Positions 1 through 8,298 of a DNA stretch of 64,000 nt are shown one piece after another. Origin of the DNA: Paraflavitalea soli (GTDB taxonomy: Bacteria; Bacteroidota; Bacteroidia; Chitinophagales; Chitinophagaceae). A model generated the notes under the pieces. It made no database searches. It saw only the letters and a list, made by a program, of their open reading frames with translations, and was not told the DNA's origin. A program made the position numbers and the translations under genes. How positions within the stretch are numbered: the stretch's first letter is position 1; each line of letters starts with the position of its first letter. The stretch covers positions 8,250,546 through 8,314,545 of the forward strand of contig NZ_CP032157.1 in assembly GCF_003555545.1 (NCBI RefSeq). Direction: 5' to 3'.

Positions 1-198
1 CTGGGTATATTAATAATGGGTATTATTCAAATCAGAGAGTTATTGCAACATGGTTTTTCACCGGTGGTATTAATCCCTTTTGGGATGTTTGCTTTGGGCA
101 GCCTGTTGTTCACCTTTGCATTCAAGGCAGAAAGCAAAAAAGCCAATTCCTTCCTGAGCGATCTGTTAGAGGGCCAGGAAGTAGAAAAAGCCTCGTAG
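1..198 (+). CDS. C-terminal fragment of an integral membrane protein
   Basis: The frame is open from base 1 to a TAG at 196-198, so the ATG at 16 is probably internal and the gene begins outside the window. What is visible is one hydrophobic segment (FGMFALGSLLFTFAF) followed by a short charged tail, which suits the last transmembrane helix and cytoplasmic tail of a transporter or other polytopic protein. The family cannot be named from this piece. The AraC-type gene starts 16 bases downstream on the same strand. Confidence 0.55.
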   Translation: MGILIMGIIQIRELLQHGFSPVVLIPFGMFALGSLLFTFAFKAESKKANSFLSDLLEGQEVEKAS

Positions 199-214
199 TT
201 CGTACCTTGCAACC

Positions 215-1069
215 ATGAAGGGCATCACCATCATACCACCGCCACCGCACCTGAGCAGGCATGTCAGGAGTTTCTGGTATGCCGGACCTTCCACACAGCA
301 GCAACACTATCAGGTACTGGCAGATGGTGCTCCTGGACTGATCTTCCAACACAACAATGGACATTCGGGTATCACCTGGCAAGGCGTACATAAGCTACCC
401 CTTGCATTCGTCTATGGACAGGCCACCGTACCAGGAAACAACATTATGGAAGCTGGCACCTCGTGTTTGGGTATACATTTCCGGCCCCATGTGTGGAAAT
501 CGCTCTTTCAGGTGGACGCCAGCGAAGTCACCAATACCCTCATCGAATTGGATAACCTGTCTGGCCTGAGAATAACGGAGCAATTATTGAATACGGCAGA
601 TCCTTTACAAATAGCAAAGCTGCTGGGTGATTGCCTGTGGCAGAATATTGTCCGCAAACAACAGGAAGATGCCATCATTACAAATAGCGTACACGAAATA
701 GCCGCACATATTACTGTTGTTCATAGCAGTGAACTGTCGGGTAAATACAACCTCTCGCAGCGCCAATACCAACGGCGATTTAAACAACATATGGGCGTGT
801 CACCTGAAACCTATATCCGCATACTAAAATTTCAGCATGCCTTGCAGGCGATCAACCGAAGATCGTTCAGCAAGCTATCCGATATAGGTTATGAGCTTGG
901 CTTTGCCGATCAATCACATTTCATCCGGGAGTTCAGGTTATTCTCCGGTTATACGCCCAAAGATCTGCTGCAACAACAACAGCCTGTGCCGGTAGAGAGT
1001 ATGACTGCCTCGCTGGAAACCGGCCACCCAGGTATACCGTCCACCCGCCTGCTGATCTGCCCACAATAA
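215..1069 (+). CDS. AraC-family transcriptional regulator
   Basis: A 284-residue protein with the two-part layout of AraC regulators that carry a DUF6597-like N-terminal domain. The N-terminal region (about residues 1-140, with FWYAG and LADGAPGLIF) is a presumed ligand-sensing part. The C-terminal part (about 150-260) has the two helix-turn-helix motifs of AraC: LSQRQYQRRFKQHMGVSP and DIGYELGFADQSHFIREF followed by the family signature YTP. It should be a cytoplasmic DNA-binding protein. The effector and target are unknown. The MBL-fold hydrolase 72 bases downstream on the same strand is a plausible target, but that is inference from position only. Confidence 0.88.
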   Translation: MKGITIIPPPPHLSRHVRSFWYAGPSTQQQHYQVLADGAPGLIFQHNNGHSGITWQGVHKLPLAFVYGQATVPGNNIMEAGTSCLGIHFRPHVWKSLFQVDASEVTNTLIELDNLSGLRITEQLLNTADPLQIAKLLGDCLWQNIVRKQQEDAIITNSVHEIAAHITVVHSSELSGKYNLSQRQYQRRFKQHMGVSPETYIRILKFQHALQAINRRSFSKLSDIGYELGFADQSHFIREFRLFSGYTPKDLLQQQQPVPVESMTASLETGHPGIPSTRLLICPQ

Positions 1070-1106
1070 CGTCGCTACCGTTCTATTTTGCCTGCTGAAC
1101 GCCTGC

Positions 1107-1114
1107 TAGTTTTG
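1107..1114 (+). promoter_or_regulatory. Bacteroidota-type -7 promoter element (TAGTTTTG)
   Basis: TAGTTTTG matches TAnnTTTG, with a TTTG at 1087-1090 as a possible -33 element 16 bases upstream, slightly shorter than usual. It lies between the in-frame ATG at 1088 and the ATG at 1142. It therefore supports 1142 as the real start of the following gene. Confidence 0.45.
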
Positions 1115-1141
1115 TACTACCTGCTATTAAAACAGGAAAGT

Positions 1142-1897
1142 ATGAAAAACATATATCACCTCAACTGTGTAGACATCGATTCGCCCATGGGCGCCAAAGG
1201 CATCGGCCACTGTCTCTTGCTGGAAGATGAACAAGGGCTCATCCTGATAGATGCGGGCATTGGCCTGCTGGATACGCGCGACCCGGAAGGACGCCTGGGC
1301 ACGCAAATGATAGAGAAGGCAGGATTGCAATTTGATGAGCAGCTCACGGCTTACCGGCAAATTGAACAACTGGGATTTCGCCCGGAGGATGTAAGGCATT
1401 GTATCATTACCCACCTTGATTGTGACCATATAGGAGCCGTGATAGATTTTCCGGATATGGAACTGCATGTAGGGAAAGAAGAGTATGACAACTTCTACAG
1501 TGGCAATCCCCGTTACCTGCTGCACCAATTGGCGCACAGACCAACAATCCATACTTATGATACAAGCAGTGAAAAATGGTTTGGCCTGGAAGCGCGGAAA
1601 GTAGCGACTGGTTTTGAAACAGAGATATTGTTGGTGCCATTGCCGGGCCATTCGATGGGACATTGTGGGGTGGCGATCAGGATGGGCAAGGGATGGTTGT
1701 TCCATATCGGTGATGCTTATTATTACCGGGTGGAATTGGCTCAGGACGACCACCCCGTGTCACAACTGGCGGCACGTAATGCTGACGACAATGAACTGCG
1801 CATTCAATCACTGGAAGTCATCAGGCAATTGATGAAGGACCATCCGGAGATCACCATCTTCAGTTTTCATGATCCGGCTGAGTTTCCCGGAGTATAG
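1142..1897 (+). CDS. MBL-fold metallo-hydrolase
   Basis: A 251-residue metallo-beta-lactamase-fold protein without a signal peptide. The metal-binding motif is HLDCDH at residues 91-96 (HxDxDH, an Asp where many family members have the second His). Further ligands are probably in LPGHSMGHCG and HIGDAYYY. Size and the LIDAG and GHSMGH motifs resemble lactonase-like or general hydrolase members. The substrate cannot be read from the sequence. I chose the start at 1142, not the in-frame ATG at 1088, because a TAnnTTTG promoter element lies between the two and the fold begins at MKNIYHLNC. A convergent terminator follows. Confidence 0.82.
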   Translation: MKNIYHLNCVDIDSPMGAKGIGHCLLLEDEQGLILIDAGIGLLDTRDPEGRLGTQMIEKAGLQFDEQLTAYRQIEQLGFRPEDVRHCIITHLDCDHIGAVIDFPDMELHVGKEEYDNFYSGNPRYLLHQLAHRPTIHTYDTSSEKWFGLEARKVATGFETEILLVPLPGHSMGHCGVAIRMGKGWLFHIGDAYYYRVELAQDDHPVSQLAARNADDNELRIQSLEVIRQLMKDHPEITIFSFHDPAEFPGV

Positions 1898-1913
1898 CCA
1901 TGCAATTACCAGT

Positions 1914-1959
1914 GGTGACACCTTTGCCCTTGAGTGGCAGACAAAAGGTGTCACCTCTT
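1914..1959. terminator. Bidirectional terminator between convergent genes
   Basis: GGTGACACCTTT (1914-1925) pairs perfectly with AAAGGTGTCACC (1944-1955) around an 18-base loop, between the convergent MBL hydrolase and methyltransferase genes. U-rich tails are short on both strands. Confidence 0.7.
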
Positions 1960-1971
1960 TAGACTACCTCT

Positions 1972-2571
1972 TTAGGCTTGATCCTTCTGCGCTATAATAA
2001 ATACTTCTAATCCCGCCCTGGGTTTAATTGAATTGTAACAGGATGCCAATGTTTGCAGGGCGAAAGTGGGTTCAAACAGATCCATGTACTCCTGTATATT
2101 ACCGCCAAAAGGAGGGCCTCCTTCAAAGCTCCTGCTAAACAATACACCCACCAGTTTACCGCCCGGCTTCAGCAGGCTGTGCATCTTAGCCACATACGCT
2201 TCGCGGAGGGTAGGCGGCAGGGCACAAAAGAAAGTTTGCTCTATAATGAGATCGTATTGACCTTCCAGTGTAAAGAAATCTGCTGTAATAATGCTTAGTT
2301 GGCGGTGAAGGTAGCGCTTGAACTTATCGGCCAGTCTTTCCGTGAGTAGGGGAGAAATGTCTGCCAGCGTGATATTGGTAAATCCTTGTTGCAGCAGGTA
2401 TTCGGCTTCATACCCATTGCCGCAGCCGGGGATCAGGATGGCCATATCTTTACGGGCAAGCTGATCAATGTATTCTTTGATGGGCGTGGAGACATATCCT
2501 ATGTCCCAATTGGTTTGCTGTTGCTGGTAGAGATCATCCCAGTAGCCGGCATTTAATGGCAAATCGTTCAT
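1972..2571 (-). CDS. TPMT-like SAM-dependent methyltransferase
   Basis: A 199-residue class I methyltransferase resembling the thiopurine S-methyltransferase family. The N-terminus (YWDDLYQQQQTNWDIG) is typical of that family. The SAM motif I is LIPGCGNGYEAEYL near residues 46-59, with LADISP as the acidic loop after strand 2. The small-molecule substrate is unknown. The frame extends upstream to 2634, but the extension runs through the terminator of the upstream gene, so the ATG at 2571 is preferred. It may be reached by read-through from threonine synthase or have its own promoter. Confidence 0.85.
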   Translation of the reverse strand: MNDLPLNAGYWDDLYQQQQTNWDIGYVSTPIKEYIDQLARKDMAILIPGCGNGYEAEYLLQQGFTNITLADISPLLTERLADKFKRYLHRQLSIITADFFTLEGQYDLIIEQTFFCALPPTLREAYVAKMHSLLKPGGKLVGVLFSRSFEGGPPFGGNIQEYMDLFEPTFALQTLASCYNSIKPRAGLEVFIIAQKDQA

Positions 2572-2586
2572 AAGGGTAAATGTAAC

Positions 2587-2615
2587 AAAAAAAGGCCCCC
2601 GTTCCCACGGAGGCC
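2587..2615 (-). terminator. Intrinsic terminator after threonine synthase
   Basis: On the minus strand GGCCTCCGT and ACGGGGGCC form a 9-bp stem (one G-U pair) around TGGGA-type loop bases, followed immediately by seven T. It lies between the thrC-like gene and the methyltransferase gene. Confidence 0.8.
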
Positions 2616-2711
2616 AACCTTTAACATAAAACATCCATAATCAAACAATCGTTGATGAACGGTATCACCGCTGTTTTGTTGATGACCAATGGCAAGCAAT
2701 AGCGTCCTGTG

Positions 2712-2726
2712 AAACCTGTCAGGTTT
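2712..2726. repeat. Palindromic word AAACCTGTCAGGTTT
   Basis: A perfect palindrome (odd centre) just past the stop of threonine synthase, followed by a T run on the plus strand. A 13-base version recurs at 40686-40698. It may be a short dispersed repeat or act as a weak terminator. Confidence 0.45.
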
Positions 2727-2728
2727 TT

Positions 2729-3904
2729 TTAGATGATGTTCTCCAGATACTTGTAACCTGAGCCGGTGTTTAGCATCAATATCTTTTGACCCCGGTGGAT
2801 CTCTTGCTGGTCGATGAGGTCCAGTAAGGCTTTCCACAAAGCACCGCCTTCCGGTGCTATCAGCAAACCTTCTGTTTTGGCAATCTCCTTCACTGCACTG
2901 ATCATATCTGCATCCTGCACGGCAATGGGCAGACCGCCTGACTCACGCAATACCCGCAGGATCATGTTCTCAGCAAATGGATTGGGCACAGCCAGGCCGT
3001 TGGCAATGGATGGGCGACCTGTATAGTTCTTTGCATTTGGCTGTACCCCTTTCCAGGTATGAACAATAGGCTGACAGGTAGCTGCCTGCACAGCGATCAT
3101 TTTAGGACGCTGACTGCCGATCCATCCCATCTGCTCCATCTCTGCAAAAGCCTTCCACATGCCGATCAGCCCGGTGCCGCCGCCGGTAGGGTAGAGGATC
3201 ACATCGGGCAGGGTCCAATCCATTTGTTCGGCTATCTCATACCCCATGGTCTTTTTGCCTTCCAGGCGCCAGGGTTCTTTGAGGGTAGAAATATCAAAAC
3301 AGTCTATCGTTTGTTTTAATTGGGCCACTTTCTTAGCGCAATCGCTGATCAGGCCGTCTACCAGCACCAGCTCGGCGCCATACAACAGGCATTCATCTTT
3401 GAATACCTGGGGTGTATGCGATGGCATCACTACAATGGCTTTCATGCCGGCAGCTGCACAATAGGCCGCCAGGGCTCCCCCTGCATTGCCCGCGGTAGGA
3501 ACAATACAGTTATGCGCACCTGCTTCTTTGGCTTTGGATACTGCCGCGCTTAATCCCCGTGCTTTAAAAGAGCCGGTAGGGTTGCCCGATTCATCCTTGA
3601 TGAACAATTGAGGCAACTCATATTTTGACCGAAGGTGTTTTGGGGTGAGGATAGGCGTCATGCCTTCGCCAAGACTTACAATATTGTCCGGTTCAAAAAC
3701 CGGCAATACCTCGCGGTAACGCCACATGGTGCTCACCCGGCCACGGAGAGATGACTTTGAAAAAGTATTTGACAATTCATAACCGGCTACCAACGGTTGA
3801 TTACAACAGGTTGCAAAACTGTGCACTTCAAATATACTGTACTGCTGTCCGCACTGAGAGCAGGAGAGATGCGATAAGGAAGTAAATTGTTGCACTGTTT
3901 GCAT
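2729..3904 (-). CDS. thrC: Threonine synthase
   Basis: A PLP-dependent lyase of 391 residues that converts O-phosphohomoserine to threonine in the cytoplasm. Near the N-terminus is a zinc-ribbon-like stretch (LSCSQCGQQY, later ATCCNQ), then the PLP lysine motif ESGNPTGSFKARG, a serine/glycine phosphate-binding loop (PTGGGTGLIG) and a C-terminal NTGSGYKY. This pattern fits the threonine synthase family better than cysteine synthase or threonine dehydratase. The longer frame begins with a TTG at 3928 that lies inside a promoter-like element, so ATG 3904 is preferred. No hom or thrB neighbours are present, so it is a stand-alone gene here. Confidence 0.88.
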   Translation of the reverse strand: MQTVQQFTSLSHLSCSQCGQQYSIFEVHSFATCCNQPLVAGYELSNTFSKSSLRGRVSTMWRYREVLPVFEPDNIVSLGEGMTPILTPKHLRSKYELPQLFIKDESGNPTGSFKARGLSAAVSKAKEAGAHNCIVPTAGNAGGALAAYCAAAGMKAIVVMPSHTPQVFKDECLLYGAELVLVDGLISDCAKKVAQLKQTIDCFDISTLKEPWRLEGKKTMGYEIAEQMDWTLPDVILYPTGGGTGLIGMWKAFAEMEQMGWIGSQRPKMIAVQAATCQPIVHTWKGVQPNAKNYTGRPSIANGLAVPNPFAENMILRVLRESGGLPIAVQDADMISAVKEIAKTEGLLIAPEGGALWKALLDLIDQQEIHRGQKILMLNTGSGYKYLENII

Positions 3905-3925
3905 GGTACCGGGGTTTGGACAATA

Positions 3926-3933
3926 CAAAAGTA
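3926..3933 (-). promoter_or_regulatory. -7 promoter element for thrC (TACTTTTG)
   Basis: On the minus strand TACTTTTG matches TAnnTTTG and lies 21 bases before the ATG at 3904. I see no convincing TTTG at the -33 position. Confidence 0.4.
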
Positions 3934-4028
3934 TTGTTCATGGAATAAGTATCCCATACCATTTGCTTATACGCTATAACTTTTAGTTATGACCTGTAAA
4001 TGTGTGAAGATTGCTGTAAAAGGTGCGC

Positions 4029-4063
4029 CTCCCTGCAGCGCTGCAAAGCGGACCGGCAGGGAG
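4029..4063. terminator. GC-rich hairpin after the LysR gene
   Basis: CTCCCTGC (4029-4036) pairs with GCAGGGAG (4056-4063). It sits 17 bases beyond the LysR stop. There is no U tract, so it may be a 3'-end-stabilising hairpin and not a simple terminator. Confidence 0.4.
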
Positions 4064-4079
4064 ACTCATCTTAAAAAGG

Positions 4080-5015
4080 TTAATGTTTGCTTTTGGATTC
4101 TGTGCGACTGGTCGTTTTATTATAATAGCTGGTAGCCAGTTTAATAAACTGCTGATTGATGCGATCGGCTTCCGAACCACGGCGTTGTACAAAATAAAAG
4201 GGACGTTGTATGGAGATGCCGGGAATGTTGAGCCGTACCAGTTCGCCATTCTTCAGCTGCCGCGCTACAGATCGCAAGGGTAGGAATCCCAGGCAGGTAT
4301 CATCGAGCAGGAAGTTCTTCAGGGCTTCTGTACCGCCCAATACGATCCGTTGTTTAATGTCGGCTATACTGAGCTTGCATTTCTGTAATGCTTCCGTTAC
4401 TGCCGATAAAGTCCCCGATCCCCGTTCCCGCAAGGCCACCGGGATTCTTTTCAACTCTTCTGGCTGGATCAGTTTCTTTTTGGCCAGTTCACTGCGGGCA
4501 CTGCATACCGGTATCACCTCATCGGTGAGAAAGTATTGGTATTTAACCGTATTGATATTGTTCTTACCCTGCGTAATGGCCAGGTCTATCTCATGGTCCA
4601 GTAATGCTTTCAGGATATTTTCCGAATTGCGGTTTACCAGCGTGAGATCGATATTCGGATATTGCTGGTGAAAGGAGGAGAAAACCGGCGGTATTACATA
4701 GAGGGAAATCGTAGTGCTGGTGCCTAGGGTAAGAGAGCCTTTGGCAATGTGCAGGTTCTTCTGCCCCGTGATATCAAACTCCAGTTGCCTTTGCAACTCA
4801 CGGCCCTGTACCACATATTCCAATAGTATTTTCCCTTCGGCAGTTAGAGATACAGAATTACCCTTGCGCTCAAACAAGCTGATCTTATACTGCTTCTCCA
4901 GTGTTTGGATGTGTTTGGTAATGGCAGGCTGACTGATGTACAATACTTCTGCCGCTTTGGAAAAGCTCAGCTGGGTAGCTACTTCGAAGAATACCAGGTG
5001 GCCGAAATTAAGCAT
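4080..5015 (-). CDS. LysR-family transcriptional regulator
   Basis: A 311-residue LysR-type regulator. The winged helix-turn-helix is at residues 1-65 (FFEVATQLSFSKAAEVLYIS then QPAITKHIQTLE, with FERKG). It is followed by a periplasmic-binding-protein-like effector domain (about 90-295, with LTLGTSTTI, VIPVCSARS, LRERGSGT and GGTEALKNFL). It is flanked by minus-strand genes on both sides, so the usual divergent target is absent and its regulon cannot be inferred from position. The tail after about 295 is short and polar. Confidence 0.9.
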   Translation of the reverse strand: MLNFGHLVFFEVATQLSFSKAAEVLYISQPAITKHIQTLEKQYKISLFERKGNSVSLTAEGKILLEYVVQGRELQRQLEFDITGQKNLHIAKGSLTLGTSTTISLYVIPPVFSSFHQQYPNIDLTLVNRNSENILKALLDHEIDLAITQGKNNINTVKYQYFLTDEVIPVCSARSELAKKKLIQPEELKRIPVALRERGSGTLSAVTEALQKCKLSIADIKQRIVLGGTEALKNFLLDDTCLGFLPLRSVARQLKNGELVRLNIPGISIQRPFYFVQRRGSEADRINQQFIKLATSYYNKTTSRTESKSKH

Positions 5016-5043
5016 AGACCGAAATTACTGATTCCCGCTCCGA

Positions 5044-5079
5044 AATAAAAAAAGCGTTCCGTCAGCCACGGAACGCTTT
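5044..5079 (-). terminator. Strong intrinsic terminator after the Usp gene
   Basis: AAAGCGTTCCGT (5051-5062) and ACGGAACGCTTT (5068-5079) form a 12-bp perfect stem around a 5-base loop. A run of A on the plus strand at 5044-5053 gives the minus-strand transcript a U tract. Confidence 0.85.
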
Positions 5080-5097
5080 ATACAATAAAGATATGTA

Positions 5098-5928
5098 TTA
5101 CTCATGTATTGCAACAATAGGAACATGGCTATGGTAGGCCAGTTTCTTGGTATGGTTGGTCTTGAATATGCCACCCAGGAAAGAGTTTGTCTTGGGTATG
5201 ATGATAATAAGATCGATGTTCTTGTCCTGCGTATATTGGCTGATGGCTTCCAGGAAGTCATACTGCCTGATAAAGAAGAATTCGGGTTTGTATTCCTTCA
5301 ACATGCTTTCCAGGATCGCTACTTCCGCTTTGTATTCATCGGTCACCGCTACATAATGCTCATGGTCTACATTCACAATGTGCAGGGTGGGTTTGAAGAT
5401 GTCCAACACGGCTTTAATGGGCGCTACAGGGGTAGTGATGGCCACATCTTTCAGGTCGCTGGCCAATACTACGTTCTTGATCTGGCGGAAAGCAGCATCG
5501 GGCGGAACGATCAGCACAGGCACCAGGGCCGTATTCACCATATCGAGGGTATTGCTACCGATAAAGATCTGCTCCAGGCGGGTAGCGCCGGTAATACCCA
5601 TGATCACCATATCAATATCGTAATGACGCACGTAGCGTTCCATATTTTCTACCAGGGAGGAGCCATATTCCAATACCGTATCGATGGCCGCGCCACCGGC
5701 AAAGGGCTGGATCTCCTCTTTCAACTGCAGCAGGGCATTGCCGAGAATGATATTTCTGTCATTGTCACTTTCCGTAAGCAGGGAACCATCTGAACCTGCT
5801 GCTACTTTATCGGACACATTGTAGAGAATGATCTTCGCATCCGCTACTCCAGCCACAGCCTGTGCTGCGAATTTGGCCGCATTCTTTGAAGTATCGGAGA
5901 AATCAGTGGGAACGAGAAATTTTTTCAT
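5098..5928 (-). CDS. Tandem universal stress protein
   Basis: A 276-residue cytoplasmic protein made of two UspA-like domains. The first (about 1-140) begins KKFLVPTDFSDTSKNAAKFA and has VIMGITGATRLEQIFIGSNT near its end, close to the G-2x-G-9x-G(S/T) nucleotide-binding pattern. The second (about 150-276) begins KNVVLASDLKDV and ends in IPKTNSFLGGIFKTNHTKKL. The frame continues upstream to 6045, but that stretch runs through an intergenic inverted repeat, so ATG 5928, where family similarity begins, is the start. Usp proteins usually respond to starvation or redox stress. Its ligand is not determinable here. Confidence 0.88.
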   Translation of the reverse strand: MKKFLVPTDFSDTSKNAAKFAAQAVAGVADAKIILYNVSDKVAAGSDGSLLTESDNDRNIILGNALLQLKEEIQPFAGGAAIDTVLEYGSSLVENMERYVRHYDIDMVIMGITGATRLEQIFIGSNTLDMVNTALVPVLIVPPDAAFRQIKNVVLASDLKDVAITTPVAPIKAVLDIFKPTLHIVNVDHEHYVAVTDEYKAEVAILESMLKEYKPEFFFIRQYDFLEAISQYTQDKNIDLIIIIPKTNSFLGGIFKTNHTKKLAYHSHVPIVAIHE

Positions 5929-5962
5929 GTGTTCGTCAGTTTTTTCGAAAGATACGGGAATA

Positions 5963-6106
5963 TCGGCAATTTCGGCAATCGTCAATCGGCAATGATTCTT
6001 GATAAAATATACTGCTTTACTACCTTTTTGCTGCTGAGACCTCATCCTCTGAATTTAATCAACTCTTTAAAATAGCAGGACTATTGCCGATTGACGATTG
6101 CCGATT
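5963..6106. repeat. Inverted heptamer-word repeat, ATTGCCG family
   Basis: The left arm (5963-5998) and right arm (6083-6106) are inverted copies built from the 7-base word ATTGCCG/ATTGACG. The right arm reads ATTGCCG ATTGACG ATTGCCG. The 84-base spacer has no ORF or obvious stem. It lies in the divergent gap between the Usp and hexosaminidase genes. Related single arms occur at 17721, 46305, 46961 and 55131. Confidence 0.8.
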
Positions 6107-6171
6107 CACGTTTCTCCAATAATTCCCTATTTTTAGAACCATTTCCAAATTGTATAAACTAAGCCTGCACA

Positions 6172-8091
6172 ATGAAAAAAGGGATCCTTGTTATTTTCCA
6201 TGTTTTAACTGCACTCACCATGCTTGCTCAACAGGCTACCGAGATAGCCATTATTCCGCAACCTGTTTCCCTCGAAAAGCGGGAAGGTCAGTTCCTGTTT
6301 ACCGCACAAACCCGTATTGAAGCCGCAGACCGTAATCCGGATGCCTTGCGGGTGGCCTCCTTCTTTGCTGCGCAGGTGCGTAAGGCTACAGGCTATGCGG
6401 CAGTTGTGCAAACCACCCCTGCCGCCACCCGTACGAATGTGATCAGTTTTACCCTGAATAAAGCCGAAGAGGCCGATCTGGGCAACGAAGGTTATCGCCT
6501 CGAAATATGGCCCACCGGGGCAGTCGTGAAAGCCAATAAGGTGGCCGGCCTGTTCTACGGCATGCAAACCTTGTTGCAATTGTTCCCCAAAGACATCGAA
6601 AGCAAAACGGTGGTGGCAAAGAAAAGCTGGGCCCTGCCCGCTGTACGGGTCACTGATTACCCGCGTTTTGCCTGGAGGGGATTGATGTTCGATGTATCCC
6701 GTCACTTCTTTACCAAGGCCCAGGTGAAAGAGTTTATTGATGATATGGTCAGGTACAAATACAACCTGCTGCACCTGCACCTGACCGACGATCAGGGCTG
6801 GCGCATCGAGATCAAGAGCCTGCCCAAGCTCACCTCAGTAGGGGCCTGGCGGGTGGATAAGACGGGCACCTTTGGCGGCTTCTCCAATCCGGAAGCTGAT
6901 GAGCCCCGCACGTATGGCGGCTTTTACACCCATGAGGACATCAGGGAACTGGTACAATATGCCGGCGACCGCTTTGTGAACATCCTGCCGGAGATCGATA
7001 TTCCCGGCCATAGCATGGCGGCCGTGGCTGCTTATCCCGAACTTTCCTGTACACCGGGCACCTACCGCGTGAATTCAGGCGAGAAATTCATGCAATGGAA
7101 TGGGGATGGTACTTTTTATGCCCTGATAGACAATACCCTGTGTCCGGCCAATGAAAATGTATACACTTTCATGGATAAGGTATTCACAGAGGTAGCGGAG
7201 CTGTTTCCCTTTGGTTATATCCATATGGGCGGCGATGAGTGTGCCAAGAATTTCTGGGAGAAAAGCGATGCCATCAGGCAGTTGATGGAAAAGGAAAAAC
7301 TGAAAGACCTGCATGAGGTGCAAAGCTATTTTGTAAAGCGCATGGGGAAGATCATCGAGTCCAAAGGTAAAAAGATGATGGGCTGGGATGAGATACTGGA
7401 AGGCGGGCTGGCCCCGGGCGCAGCCGTCATGAGCTGGAGAGGTATCAAGGGAGGCAAGGAAGCAGCCGCAGCAGGTCATGAAGTGGTGATGTCGCCCAAC
7501 TCCAACGTGTACATCGACCTGATGCAGGGCGATGGCGCTATCGAGCCGCCGGTTTACAGCACCGTACGGTTGAAAAGCGCCTACCAGTTTGAGCCGGTCC
7601 CCGACGGTGTGAATCCTACCCTGATCAAAGGCGGACAAGCCAACCTGTGGACGGAGCAGATCTACAATATGCGTCACCTGCAATACATGGTCTGGCCCCG
7701 GTCTTTTGCCGTGGCAGAGGCCGTATGGTCGCCTAAAGCAAAGAAAGACTGGAATAACTTCATCGGCCGCGTAGAGCAGCATTTCCAGCGCTATGATGTG
7801 GCGGAGAAGAAATATGCCCGCAGTATGTACGATCCCATCATCAGCGCTTCTAAAACATCAGCAGGCGCCCTTAAAGTGGAATTGACTACCGAGGTAGAAG
7901 GACTGGATATCTATTACAGCTTCGATAATTCCTTCCCCGACCGCTTCTATCCAAAATATACCGGCGCTATCACACCGCCCAAAGATGCCGTGACGCTGAA
8001 GGTCGTTACCTACAAAGGGAAACAGGAAGTGGGCCGCCAGATGGCCATCCCCGTGGCAGAACTGATGAAGAGGGCGGAGAAGAAGAAGTAA
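6172..8091 (+). CDS. Beta-N-acetylhexosaminidase, GH20
   Basis: A 639-residue exported glycosidase that removes terminal N-acetylglucosamine or N-acetylgalactosamine from glycans such as chitin oligomers or glycoproteins. It has a signal peptide (residues 1-19, MKKGILVIFHVLTALTMLAQ), an N-terminal GH20b domain (about 25-160) and a TIM-barrel GH20 domain (about 164-530). The catalytic Asp-Glu pair is at 355-356 in HMGGDECAKNFW, and WRGLMFDVSRHFF is the barrel entry motif. A C-terminal Fn3-like or chitobiase-type sandwich (about 545-630, YYSFDNSFPD) follows. The protein is probably periplasmic or at the cell surface, since no lipobox is seen. The gene ends just before an inverted repeat containing a terminator. 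Confidence 0.93.
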   Translation: MKKGILVIFHVLTALTMLAQQATEIAIIPQPVSLEKREGQFLFTAQTRIEAADRNPDALRVASFFAAQVRKATGYAAVVQTTPAATRTNVISFTLNKAEEADLGNEGYRLEIWPTGAVVKANKVAGLFYGMQTLLQLFPKDIESKTVVAKKSWALPAVRVTDYPRFAWRGLMFDVSRHFFTKAQVKEFIDDMVRYKYNLLHLHLTDDQGWRIEIKSLPKLTSVGAWRVDKTGTFGGFSNPEADEPRTYGGFYTHEDIRELVQYAGDRFVNILPEIDIPGHSMAAVAAYPELSCTPGTYRVNSGEKFMQWNGDGTFYALIDNTLCPANENVYTFMDKVFTEVAELFPFGYIHMGGDECAKNFWEKSDAIRQLMEKEKLKDLHEVQSYFVKRMGKIIESKGKKMMGWDEILEGGLAPGAAVMSWRGIKGGKEAAAAGHEVVMSPNSNVYIDLMQGDGAIEPPVYSTVRLKSAYQFEPVPDGVNPTLIKGGQANLWTEQIYNMRHLQYMVWPRSFAVAEAVWSPKAKKDWNNFIGRVEQHFQRYDVAEKKYARSMYDPIISASKTSAGALKVELTTEVEGLDIYYSFDNSFPDRFYPKYTGAITPPKDAVTLKVVTYKGKQEVGRQMAIPVAELMKRAEKKK

Positions 8092-8100
8092 GGAGGGCAA

Positions 8101-8298
8101 GAATACAGGATACAGAATACAGAAGAATACAAGATACTGCGTACAGAAAAAGTAACAGGATCAAAAGAAAAAGGGGAAGCATCAATCGATGTTTCCCCTT
8201 TTGCATTGTATAAAAGTGTAGTTCGTTGCTGTTTTCTCTTTTCCCGTACCCTATCGAAGCAAACGATTCTGTATCCTGTATTCTGAATTCTGTATTCT
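8101..8298. repeat. Inverted heptamer-word repeat, GAATACA family, enclosing a terminator
   Basis: The left arm (8101-8132) reads in words of seven, GAATACA GGATACA GAATACA. The right arm (8265-8298) is its inverse (GATTCTG TATCCTG TATTCTG). The left arm starts ten bases past the hexosaminidase stop, and the right arm ends at the base before the stop of the convergent FtsX-like gene. A terminator hairpin sits between the arms at 8168-8203. Confidence 0.82.
8168..8203. terminator. Bidirectional terminator between convergent genes
   Basis: A long stem: AAAAGGGGAA (8169-8178) pairs with TTCCCCTTTT (8193-8202) and continues through a G-U pair and CATC/GATG to a 4-base AATC loop. A and T runs flank it on both sides, so it can stop both the hexosaminidase and permease transcripts. 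Confidence 0.85.

Noticed and set aside
7075-7782. A 235-codon open frame on the minus strand inside the hexosaminidase gene
   Set aside because: It is antisense to a well-supported GH20 gene, has no domain, and its composition (Phe/His/Leu-rich) is that of a reverse-complement shadow.
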